A stretch of DNA of 64,000 nucleotides from Burkholderia sp. L27(2015). Its GTDB lineage: Bacteria; Pseudomonadota; Gammaproteobacteria; Burkholderiales; Burkholderiaceae. Both the position numbers and the translations under genes were made by a program. The stretch spans positions 1 through 64,000 of the forward strand of contig NZ_LMUX01000002.1 of assembly GCF_009765705.1 (NCBI RefSeq), in the 5' to 3' direction. Positions 45,103 to 54,800 of the stretch are shown piece after piece. Below the pieces are notes generated by a model. The model saw only the letters and a list, made by a program, of their open reading frames with translations, was not told where the DNA came from and made no database searches. Numbering within the stretch: the stretch's first letter is position 1; each line of letters begins with the position of its first letter.

Positions 45103-45839
45103 TCTTGATTCGTCACCCGGCGGTGGGGGTGCCGACCGGAATCTGCTATGGACGCAGCGACGTGCCGCTCGCCGCAGACCCGAGCGCGGAGGTGCAGCGC
45201 TACCTGAACCGGATCGGTATGCTGAACCTTTGCGACCCGGTTGGCGCGGTGCACGCCAGCGTGCTGTCGCGTTGCACACAGATCGCGGCGCCGCTGGCTG
45301 CGCACTTCAATGTCGCCCTGCAAGCCGATCCCCGTTTGCGGGAAATCGACTTCGGCCGCTGGGAAATGCAAGCCTGGGACGCCATTGATCGCGCAGAAAT
45401 CGACGCCTGGGTGCAGGACCTGGAAAACGCGCGAGCTCACGGCGGTGAAAGCGTCGCGATGCTGGCGCTGCGTGTGGGGGCGTGGCTCGAAGAGTGCGAA
45501 CGGACACTGGGGCGGGCCGTGCTTGCCGTGAGTGGCAGGCACGCGACGCCATTGGCGAACATGCCGAACGCATCGAACGCATCGGAGACATCGGAGACAT
45601 CGGAGACATCGGAGACATCGGAGACATCGGAGACATCGGCGGTCGCGGATAAGAACTCGGCGGGACGTCCCGTCGTGGTGATCGCTCATGCCGGCGTCAT
45701 CCGCGTGCTCGCGGCACTCGCCCTGCGCCTGCCGCTCGCTACCTGCGTCGATTGGCATCTGCCATTTGGTGGCTTATGCCAGTTACGTTACAAGGTGTCG
45801 CAAAAGCGGTGGATATTGGTGAGCTGGAACGGTGTTTGA
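45093..45839 (+). CDS. cobC: Alpha-ribazole phosphatase-like histidine phosphatase with SET-repeat insert
   Basis: 248 aa, about 50 more than usual. The catalytic histidine is H8 (LILIRHPAVG, RHP in place of RHG). SRCTQIAAPLAAHF and DPRLREIDFGRWEMQAWD are standard for CobC. The second histidine is H199 (VVVIAHAGVIRVL). Between the two lies an insert near residues 150-190 that includes six Glu-Thr-Ser repeats encoded by a 9-bp array. The frame is intact. It removes phosphate from alpha-ribazole phosphate or from cobalamin phosphate. Position in the cob run supports that role; the insert probably forms a flexible loop near the active site. Confidence 0.85.
   Translation: MDLILIRHPAVGVPTGICYGRSDVPLAADPSAEVQRYLNRIGMLNLCDPVGAVHASVLSRCTQIAAPLAAHFNVALQADPRLREIDFGRWEMQAWDAIDRAEIDAWVQDLENARAHGGESVAMLALRVGAWLEECERTLGRAVLAVSGRHATPLANMPNASNASETSETSETSETSETSETSAVADKNSAGRPVVVIAHAGVIRVLAALALRLPLATCVDWHLPFGGLCQLRYKVSQKRWILVSWNGV
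45592..45645. repeat. 9-bp in-frame coding repeat in cobC
   Basis: Six exact copies of tcggagaca in tandem. Because 9 is a multiple of 3, copy-number change would alter protein length by three residues without a frameshift. Confidence 0.97.
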
Positions 45840-45928
45840 CGGCCCGCGTTGAACTCCGGCGATAACCCCTTCGGGTCTATCAACTCACGGCAACTTGTCA
45901 GCAATCCCTGTCAAATTGACCCGAAAGT

Positions 45929-46504
45929 TCAATTATGACGGTACAAGTCGGCTGGGAATGGCGGCGCGGGCGCCTTAACGACCATCGCAATACCCGCCAC
46001 CATCAAGGTTACTGCCGGGCATAACTCTGCAACCCGCTGGTTCAGTCGCCCCAGCTCATCCACATACAACCGCGTCACCTTACCCATCGGCACCACCCCT
46101 AAACCGATCTCGTTGCTCACGATCAGGACCCGCGCGCGAGCGTGCTGCAGCGCATCGATAAAGCCGTCGAGCGCTGCTTGCCAGCCGGTTTGAGGTGCTT
46201 CGCTATCGGGCGGGCACAGCAGGTTGGCGAGCCACAACGTCAGGCAGTCGATGAGGATCACCTGTTTCGGGCCATCGGCGTGGTTTAGCGCTTGCGCCAA
46301 ATCCAGCGGCGCTTCGACGAGCGTCCAGTCAGCTGGGCGCCGGGCACGATGCAAGGCTACGCGTGCCGCAAATTCGTCGTCACCGATACGTGCGGTGGCA
46401 ATATAGGTGACGGGCTGTCGCGCTTCACTGGCGAGCCTTTCGGCGTAGGCGCTCTTACCGGAGCGCGCGCCGCCGAGGACAAAATGCAGGTCGAGTGGAT
46501 TCAT
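45929..46504 (-). CDS. cobU: Adenosylcobinamide kinase/guanylyltransferase
   Basis: 191 aa. The P-loop GGARSGKS is at residues 11-18. YIATARIGDDEFAARVALH contains the guanylylation histidine area, and CLTLWLANLL and VSNEIGLGVVP are CobU/CobP signatures. It phosphorylates adenosylcobinamide and then attaches GMP, feeding CobS. It is convergent with the cobT-cobS-cobC run. The 89-bp gap 45840-45928 holds only a weak hairpin. Confidence 0.94.
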   Translation of the reverse strand: MNPLDLHFVLGGARSGKSAYAERLASEARQPVTYIATARIGDDEFAARVALHRARRPADWTLVEAPLDLAQALNHADGPKQVILIDCLTLWLANLLCPPDSEAPQTGWQAALDGFIDALQHARARVLIVSNEIGLGVVPMGKVTRLYVDELGRLNQRVAELCPAVTLMVAGIAMVVKAPAPPFPADLYRHN

Positions 46505-46603
46505 CGCAATATTGTAAGGGCAGCGGGGTGGGGTAAAAGCGTCTTACACTCAAATCGGTGTTTCGATGATAATAAAACCCTTATATCGTACGAGGAGACG
46601 GTT

Positions 46604-47227
46604 ATGGCAGTGATCGTGGTCGCGAATCCCAAGGGAGGCGTAGGTAAAAGTACACTCTCGACCAATCTCGCCGGACTGTTTGCCTCGCGCGGCGAATGGG
46701 TCGCGCTCGCGGACCTGGACCGCCAGCAGTCGTCGCGATCGTGGCTCGATTTGCGACCACAGGGTTTGCCCGTCATCGAATACTGGCCGGTCGACCTCGA
46801 CAACCCGACGCGCCCGCCGCAGGGGCTCGAGCACGCCGTGATCGACACGCCGGCCGGCGTTCACGGCACTCGCCTGAACACGGCGCTGGCGCTTGCCGAC
46901 AAGGTGATCGTGCCGCTGCAACCGTCACTATTCGATATTCTCGCAACCCAGGATTTTCTGCAAAAGCTCGCCAAGGAAAAGGCGATACGTAAGGGCAATA
47001 TCGAGATCGGTATCGTCGGCATGCGCGTCGATGCGCGCACGCGTTCGGCCGAGCAATTGCATCGATTTGTCGACGGTCTGGGTTTGCCGGTGCTGGGGTA
47101 TTTGCGCGATACGCAGAATTACGTGCAGACCGCCGCGCATGGGCTGACGCTGTGGGACGTGGCGCGCAGCAAGGTCGAAAAAGACCTGGAGCAGTGGGAG
47201 CCGCTCATCAGTTGGCTCGACAAATAG
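46604..47227 (+). CDS. Orphan ParA/MinD-family ATPase
   Basis: 207 aa from the ATG at 46604 with GAGGAGA upstream. The deviant Walker A motif PKGGVGKST is at 9-17, followed by LADLDRQQSSRSW (Walker A') and VIDTPAGVHG (Walker B). The short length and missing N-terminal DNA-binding domain fit small ParA-like positioning ATPases of the ParA/VirC1/PpfA sort. No parB gene or parS-like repeats lie nearby, so its cargo is unknown. It is divergent from cobU and convergent with panD. Confidence 0.85.
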   Translation: MAVIVVANPKGGVGKSTLSTNLAGLFASRGEWVALADLDRQQSSRSWLDLRPQGLPVIEYWPVDLDNPTRPPQGLEHAVIDTPAGVHGTRLNTALALADKVIVPLQPSLFDILATQDFLQKLAKEKAIRKGNIEIGIVGMRVDARTRSAEQLHRFVDGLGLPVLGYLRDTQNYVQTAAHGLTLWDVARSKVEKDLEQWEPLISWLDK

Positions 47228-47251
47228 GGCTGCCGGGGCTCAAGCGGACGC

Positions 47252-47647
47252 TCAAGCCGGCTGCGTCCAGGCTTGCGCCGGTACATGGTCGCGGCTGCCC
47301 TTGATGCGGTTGTGCTCATCGACAAACACCAACTGCGGCGCAAAACCGGCCTTGATTTCGGCTTCGTCCAACTGTGCGAAGGCTGCGATGATCAGCAGAT
47401 CGCCCAACTGAGCCCGTCTCGCGGCCGACCCATTCAGCGAGATCATGCCGCTGCCGCGCTCGCCGCGAATCGCGTAGGTGGTCAGCCGTTCGCCGTTATT
47501 GATATTCCAGATATCGATTTGCTCGTTTTCGAGCAAATTGGCCGCTTCCAGCAGGTCTTCGTCGATTGCACATGAACCTTCGTAATGCAATTCGCAGTGC
47601 GTCACCGTGGCGCGGTGGATTTTTGATTTCAAAAGGGTACGCAGCAT
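47252..47647 (-). CDS. panD: Aspartate 1-decarboxylase
   Basis: 131 aa. The self-cleavage site GS is at residues 24-25 (YEGSCAID), where the serine becomes the pyruvoyl cofactor. [21 protein letters not shown] is conserved (about 57-77). It makes beta-alanine for pantothenate. It follows panC by 19 bp on the same strand. Some organisms need a maturation factor for cleavage; none is seen here. Confidence 0.95.
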   Translation of the reverse strand: MLRTLLKSKIHRATVTHCELHYEGSCAIDEDLLEAANLLENEQIDIWNINNGERLTTYAIRGERGSGMISLNGSAARRAQLGDLLIIAAFAQLDEAEIKAGFAPQLVFVDEHNRIKGSRDHVPAQAWTQPA

Positions 47648-47666
47648 CGCCTTTCCTCGCTTCGCG

Positions 47667-48566
<900 letters not shown>

Positions 48567-48651
48567 TTATAAGATTTTTCTGCAGGGCACACGCAAAGCC
48601 ACCGAGCCGCCAAGCGGCAAGATGTCGGTGGCACTGCCGATGGCCTCGCGC

Positions 48652-49545
48652 TCAGGCCGGCGAGTAGGCCAGACGCACGTAAATCGGTGCGAACGGCTCG
48701 GCTTGGGTGATTTCGAGCAGCGATTCACGTGATAGCTCCAGCATCGCAATGAAATTGACGATGACGGTGGGCACGCCGTGCGTCGCATCGAACAGTTCGG
48801 AAAACTCCATAAAACGGATATTTTGCAATTTGCGCAGGATCTGGCTCATGTGCTCGCGCACCGAAAGCTCCTCGCGGCTGATCTTATGGTGCTGGACCAG
48901 CTTGGCACGTTTGATCACATCGAGCCAGGCTTCGCGCAGATCGTCCATATTCACGTCGGGCCAGCGCGGCGCGAGACTTTGTTCGACGAACACTTCGGCG
49001 CGCAGGAAGTCGCGCCCTAGTTGCGGCAAGCGATCGATGCGCTGGGCCGCGAGTTTCATCTGCTCGTATTCCAGCAGGCGGCGCACCAGCTCGGCACGCG
49101 GATCTTCGGCTTCGTCGTCGCTGTCGGCTTTTTTGACCGGCAACAGCATGCGCGACTTGATTTCGATCAGCATCGCTGCCATCAGCAGGTATTCCGACGC
49201 GAGTTCGAGATTGGTGCCGCGAATCTGCTCGACGTAGCCCAGATACTGACGCGTGACGTCAGCCATCGGGATATCGAGCACATTGAAGTTCTGCTTGCGG
49301 ATCAGGTAGAGCAGCAAGTCCAGAGGGCCCTCGAACGTCTCCAGAAACACTTCCAGCGCGTCGGGCGGAATGTACAGGTCTTGCGGCAGCTTGAAGAGCG
49401 GCTCGCCATACAGGCGAGCGAACGCTACGCCGTCGATGACGTTGGGCGTGCTGTCGCTGCCGGGCGCGTGCAGACGCTCGCTGAGCGCCGCCGCGGAAAC
49501 ATCCGTGGCGCTTGGCCCGTGCGGGTGAGGTTCAGTCGCGCTCAT
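48652..49545 (-). CDS. scpA: Segregation and condensation protein A
   Basis: 297 aa. FEGPLDLLLYLIRKQNFNVLDIPMADVTRQY is the N-terminal kleisin signature (about 72-102), EYLLMAAMLIEIKSRMLLP the next helix, and the C-terminal winged helix is near 225-290. Residues 1-40 form a variable extension. ScpA links SMC heads with ScpB for chromosome compaction. It follows a DUF3460 gene by 64 bp. Confidence 0.93.
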   Translation of the reverse strand: MSATEPHPHGPSATDVSAAALSERLHAPGSDSTPNVIDGVAFARLYGEPLFKLPQDLYIPPDALEVFLETFEGPLDLLLYLIRKQNFNVLDIPMADVTRQYLGYVEQIRGTNLELASEYLLMAAMLIEIKSRMLLPVKKADSDDEAEDPRAELVRRLLEYEQMKLAAQRIDRLPQLGRDFLRAEVFVEQSLAPRWPDVNMDDLREAWLDVIKRAKLVQHHKISREELSVREHMSQILRKLQNIRFMEFSELFDATHGVPTVIVNFIAMLELSRESLLEITQAEPFAPIYVRLAYSPA

Positions 49546-49609
49546 GGTCGGCCGGCGACGCGTCGGGGGCGATCGGCTGGGTGCTCAGAGCGGGCAGGCG
49601 GATTGCGTT

Positions 49610-49795
49610 TCAGAATTTTTGATAGTAGACGTAGGCCGACTGTTGGACGCGCGACTGCTTGGCGCGCTCGGCTTCGTCGAGATCGACGGGACGCTTATCC
49701 CACAGCAGGGAACGGCCCTGGCGTTGCTCGGCTTCGAGCGTAGGCTTTTGCGCTTTGAGCTGTTGGAGAAATTGCGTGATATCCGACTGATACAT
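49610..49795 (-). CDS. DUF3460 family small protein
   Basis: 61 aa from the ATG at 49795 (MYQSDITQFLQQLKAQ). The larger minus-strand frame extending to 51331 is a shadow of tamA, so the true gene is only the last 62 codons. SDITQFLQQLKAQKPTLEAEQRQGRSLLWDK is the DUF3460 core (residues 4-34), found right before scpA in Burkholderiales. Soluble, charged, function unknown. Confidence 0.88.
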   Translation of the reverse strand: MYQSDITQFLQQLKAQKPTLEAEQRQGRSLLWDKRPVDLDEAERAKQSRVQQSAYVYYQKF

Positions 49796-50026
49796 GGCGA
49801 CAATCCAAATGAAATGCGGCGAACGGGCCGCAATACCGGAAATAGGCAAAAACAGGGCAAGCGCCCGGGATTTCGCGATTTTACCGCATGCGTCGCGTCC
49901 AGCGCGCGAAATTGGCCGGCCGGTGCGAAAAACGATCACGGTGCATCGGGCTCGATGTGGTGAAATACGTGCTGGCCTGCAACATGACGTCAGCATAGGC
50001 TGATTTACGCCTCGGGAGAATTTTGT

Positions 50027-51826
50027 TTGGCTGTGAGTGGATGTTTTCGATCCTCGGCCGCGCGGGGCGCAACGCGCCTTGGCAGGTACTGCATCGCCGG
50101 GCTGTTCGGCGTGCTGCTGCTGGCCGTCTGTAGCCGTGCGCAGGCGACCTATGAGGTCGACATCGACGCGCCGCGTTCGGTTCGTAGTTTGCTCAAAGAC
50201 CATCTTGATTTGTACCGATTTGCCAAGCGCACCGATATTTCCGACGAGCAATTCGGCTTTCTGGTGACGGCCGCGCCGCAGCAGGCCAACGACCTGGTGC
50301 AGACCGCCGGCTATTTTTCCGCGATCGTCAAAACCGACGTGCGCAGCGCCGACGGTAAGCCTGGCGGGAAAAAGCGCGTGACCGTCACGGTCGAGCCTGG
50401 TGAGCGCACCGTGGTCGAATCGGTGAAACTGACCTTTACCGGTCCGATCGAAACGGAAGATCCGGGCTTGCAAAATACGGCACGGCTCGCCTGGGACCTG
50501 CATCCGGGCGAACCCTTTACGCAGGGTAGCTGGGACTCGGCCAAGAACGCATCGCTCAAGGCATTGCAAGCGCGCCGTTATCTGGGCGCGAAGATCATCC
50601 ACTCGGATGCCCAGGTCAATCCGCGCACGCATCGCGCGGCGCTGCAGGTCGAATTTGCCAGCGGCCCGACGTTTACGTTCGGCCCGGTCGAGATCAGCGG
50701 GGGGCAACGCTATCCCGAACAGATCGTGCGCAATATCGACCCGATTCATCCCGGGGCGATTTACGACGCCTCGCAGGTGCAGGAGTTGCAGCGTCAGATT
50801 CAGGCCACGCCCTATTACGCGAACGTCGCCATCGATGTCGCCAACGACCCCGCCAAACCCGCACTCTCGCCCGTGCATGTGAAGCTCAGCGAGTTCCAGT
50901 ATCAGAGCATACGCAGCGGTGTCGGTTATTCGACCGGCACGGGTCCGAGCCTGCAGAGCAGTTACCAGTACAACAACGTCTTCAACAAGGCGTGGGTGTT
51001 TACGGTGCAGGGCCTGCTGCAACCGCAAACGCAGAATGGCGCGCTTACACTGGCGATGCCGCCCGACTCGAAGGCTTACGTGAATAGCGTGATGGCGTCC
51101 TACACGCGTACCGATTACGAGGACACCGATATTCACAGCGTGCTCACAGGCCTGCAGCGCACCCGTTCGCTGGAGAACTACGATTGGACCTATTCGCTGC
51201 TGTTTTACGAAGATCGTCTCGATCAGAATACGGCGGGCCCGACCACGAGCCGCGCGCTGGTGCCGGGGTGGTCGTGGACGCGTCGCAATGTCGATGATCC
51301 GATTTTTCCGAGCCATGGCAACTTGGTGCAAGTACAGGCCGGTTTCGCGGTGAAGGGGCTATTAACCGACCAGAGTTTCGGGCGCGTGTACGCGCACGGC
51401 AAGCAATACCTGCCGCTGGGCAAGTCGGATTTGCTGGTGTTTCGCGCCGAACTCGGCGGCGTGTTCACGACGGGCGGTTCGAGCGGAATCCCGGCGTCGC
51501 TGCTGTTTCGGGCGGGGGGTGCCGATTCGATCCGCGGCTATAGTTACGACAGTATTGGTAACAATGTCGGTGGGTCGGTACTGCCGACCAAATACGTGGC
51601 GACCGGCTCAGCCGAATATCAGCACTGGTTCACCCATGAATACGGCGGTGCGGTGTTTTTCGACCTCGGCACCGCGGCCGACACCTGGGCGGAAAAGACC
51701 GTATTCCAAGGTGTGGGCATCGGTGCGCGCTGGCGCAGCCCGATCGGGCCAATCAACGTCGATTTGGCTTATGGTTTGCGCAACCGCAGCGTGCGACCCT
51801 ATCTGACTTTGGGTGTCGCGTTTTGA
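50027..51826 (+). CDS. tamA: Outer membrane assembly protein TamA (Omp85 family)
   Basis: 599 aa starting at TTG 50027 with GGGAGA 7 bp upstream; a GTG at 50033 is the alternative. A signal peptide ends near SRAQATYEVD. POTRA domains occupy about 45-260, then a 16-strand barrel with the Omp85 motif RAGGADSIRGYSYDSIG near 495 and a terminal phenylalanine. It acts with TamB in outer membrane protein assembly and phospholipid transport. tamB starts 18 bp later, so the two form an operon. Confidence 0.93.
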   Translation: MAVSGCFRSSAARGATRLGRYCIAGLFGVLLLAVCSRAQATYEVDIDAPRSVRSLLKDHLDLYRFAKRTDISDEQFGFLVTAAPQQANDLVQTAGYFSAIVKTDVRSADGKPGGKKRVTVTVEPGERTVVESVKLTFTGPIETEDPGLQNTARLAWDLHPGEPFTQGSWDSAKNASLKALQARRYLGAKIIHSDAQVNPRTHRAALQVEFASGPTFTFGPVEISGGQRYPEQIVRNIDPIHPGAIYDASQVQELQRQIQATPYYANVAIDVANDPAKPALSPVHVKLSEFQYQSIRSGVGYSTGTGPSLQSSYQYNNVFNKAWVFTVQGLLQPQTQNGALTLAMPPDSKAYVNSVMASYTRTDYEDTDIHSVLTGLQRTRSLENYDWTYSLLFYEDRLDQNTAGPTTSRALVPGWSWTRRNVDDPIFPSHGNLVQVQAGFAVKGLLTDQSFGRVYAHGKQYLPLGKSDLLVFRAELGGVFTTGGSSGIPASLLFRAGGADSIRGYSYDSIGNNVGGSVLPTKYVATGSAEYQHWFTHEYGGAVFFDLGTAADTWAEKTVFQGVGIGARWRSPIGPINVDLAYGLRNRSVRPYLTLGVAF

Positions 51827-51844
51827 CGCGGCCCCGTGAGAATT

Positions 51845-54800
51845 ATGAGCACAGTGCAATCGCATCCACCTGAGTCACGGCCCGATTCGCGACCCGATTC
51901 GCCGCCTGATTCGTTGCGTGATTCCGACGCCTTAGTCGCGAACGGGAGCTCCGACGTGTTGGTCGCATCCGGCTCGTCGGGCGGCGGATCAAGCGCGCCT
52001 ACACCGCCCGCAAGCGGCGGGCGCAGGCGCGCGCGCCGCTGGTGGCTCGTGAGCCTCGTGGTGGTGGCGCTGCTGATCCTATTGCCGATCACCGCGCTTT
52101 TTATCGCCGCTCGCACCGAGCGTGGCACTCGTTTGGCGTGGGACACCGCGATCAAGCTCAGCGCAGGTCATCTTGCGGGGCGCTACATGGGCGGCACGCT
52201 GGAGCGCGGCATCAAGCTCGAACAGGTGGTATGGCGCACGCCTGACGATCTGATCCAGATCGACTTCCTGAATGGCCAGTGGGCGCTGACGCGCGCACCA
52301 TGGCGTTTCACAGTGGATTTTCTGCACGTGGGTACGCTTGATCTGAAGCTCGCGCCGTCCAGCAGCGGGGCGCCGGCGCAACTGCCCACCAGCCTCACGC
52401 TGCCTTTGCAACTTGAAGTTCGCAGTGTGCGCATCGATCATTTGCGTTGGCATAGTGGGACGAGCGTCACCGCGCTCGATCGTATTGCATTGAGCGCACG
52501 CAGCGATGGCACGCATCATGCGCTGGCCCTGGATAGCTTGAATACCGAATACGGCAGTTTGAGCGGCTCTCTCGATCTGGACGGCGTGCGACCGTTCAAG
52601 CTCTCGGGTGCGCTCGGCTTTGCCGGGCAACTGGCGAGCGATCCGATCAAGATGTCGGCGCGCTTTGGCGGCTCGCTCGAACAACTGAGCGCCGATGTGG
52701 ACGCAAGCGGCAAGCAATTGAATGGGCGCGCTCATCTCGAAGCGATGCCGTTCGGGGCCGTGCCGTTCAAGTTCATTACGCTCGCGGCCGATCACGTCGA
52801 TTTGCGTGCGTTCGCGCCCGGTGCGCCGGCAGCGGATCTATCGTTGCGCGCGCGGCTTGTGCCGGTGAGTGGCGGCACATCTGCAACGGTGCGCGGCAAG
52901 CCCGATCCGGCCCATGCGCCCGGGCTCACGGTCGAGGGGCCGATTTCCATCGTGAACGCGCATCCCGGTGCGCTGACGGCGCAGTTGCTGCCGCTCGTGG
53001 ACGCCAGCGCCAACGTGCGTCTAGATGCGCAGGCGCAGGTTCTCGAAGGTCTGCAGGTGAGGCTGTTCCAGGGCGGAACGTTGCAGGGCGCCGGTCAGTT
53101 CGGCGCGGGCAAGGGGCAATTGGACCTGAATGTCGCCGGGCTCGATCTGAATCTGCTCGCAGCGCGCATCCGCCCAACCCGGTTGGGCGGCGCGCTCAAG
53201 CTGGTTTCGCAGCCAGACAGTCAACACTTGACGCTGGACTTGGCCGACCCGAAGGCCGCGTTGCGCGTGCAAGCCGCCTTGCGGTTTGAGCCGGCGCAAA
53301 CCACGTTCGAGACCGTTCGTCTTACCGCCGGCGCGGGCCGTGTGGACTTGAACGGGACCCTCAAGCACGATGCGGCCGATACCTACGCGCTCAAGACGAC
53401 GCTGACCGATTTCAATCCGTTTGCCATCCTGGTGCAGGGGCCTCCCGGTAGCGGACCACCTCATGTGCGAGGTCGCGAGGGGCCAGCCGCGACGCCCGTC
53501 GAGGCCCGTCGTGCTATCGGTTCAGCACCGGGTTCCGAAGCCGGAGCTGGGCTCAATACCGACCTCAAGCCACCCCCCGTGAAGCCGCGTGTCGCGGACA
53601 ATCGCGCCCCGGTGGTGGCGCGCATCAGCGGCACGTTGGACGCGACCGGCGCCTTGAGTCCTGCGCTAAGCACCAAAGCTACGCTGACGCTGCGCGATAG
53701 CGTCTACGACGAACTGCCACTCACGGGCGGCGGCGTTGTCCAACTGGCAGGCGAGCGACTGCTCCCGAGCCATCTAAAGCTTTCGGTGGCCGGCAACGAA
53801 GTCGATTTGTCGGGCGGCTTTGGCGCACCGGGCGACCGGCTCGCGTTTCATATCGATGCGCCTAACGTCGACCGGCTCGGATTTGGCCTCGCGGGCACCG
53901 TGCATGCTGACGGCACGGTGCAGGGCAACTTGGTTCATCCGAATATTGCCGTCACCTACAGCGCCGACGCGCTCGCGTTCGGCGCTTACCATCTGGGCCA
54001 CGCGCAGGGACGCGCCGAGTTGCGCGACGGCGCCAACGGCGCGCTCTCGCTCAATCTCGATGCGCGCGATTTGAGCGCGCCGAATCTCTCTCTCACGACC
54101 GTTTCAGCTACGCTGGCGGGAACCCGCGCAAGCCATACCCTGGTCGCCCACGCCGCGGGAGCGGTTGACAGCAGGCCGGTCGATCTGGACTTGGCCGCGC
54201 ACGGCAAATTGACCGACAAGGGCGGTAGCACCGGTTGGGACGGCACGCTCACGCAATTGGTGAATCGCGGCTTTCCCGCCCTGCAACTCGGGGCGCCTGT
54301 GCAACTCAGCGTAGCCAGCCAGCATGTGAGCATCGGAGCAGCCAACCTCACGGTGGAGGGGGCGAACCTGGTGTTGCAGCAATTCGTGCTGGATCGCGGC
54401 AAATTGCAGACTGCGGGTTCGGTGCGTGGGATCGACGTCGACCGGATGCTGCGCATCGGTCAGCAGCTTACCGGCACCGCTCCCCCGTTCAAGACCGATT
54501 TGATCGTCGATGGCGATTGGAACGTCAGCGTGGCCGATACCGCCAGCGGCTATGTGCAACTGACGCGGCGCTCGGGCGACGTCACGCTCAGTACCTGGCG
54601 CGGGGCCTCGGCCTTGGGTTTCAGCGCGCTACAGGCACGTGCCGAATTCAGCGCGGGCAATCGCGTGACCTTGAAAATCGGCGCGACGGCGGATCGTGTC
54701 GGCACGCTGAACGCCGAACTGCACAGTGCGCTGAGCACACGCGATGGCATGCTGGTGCTCGCCGACGACGCGCCGTTAAGCGGCACGGTCAGCGGCGAGG

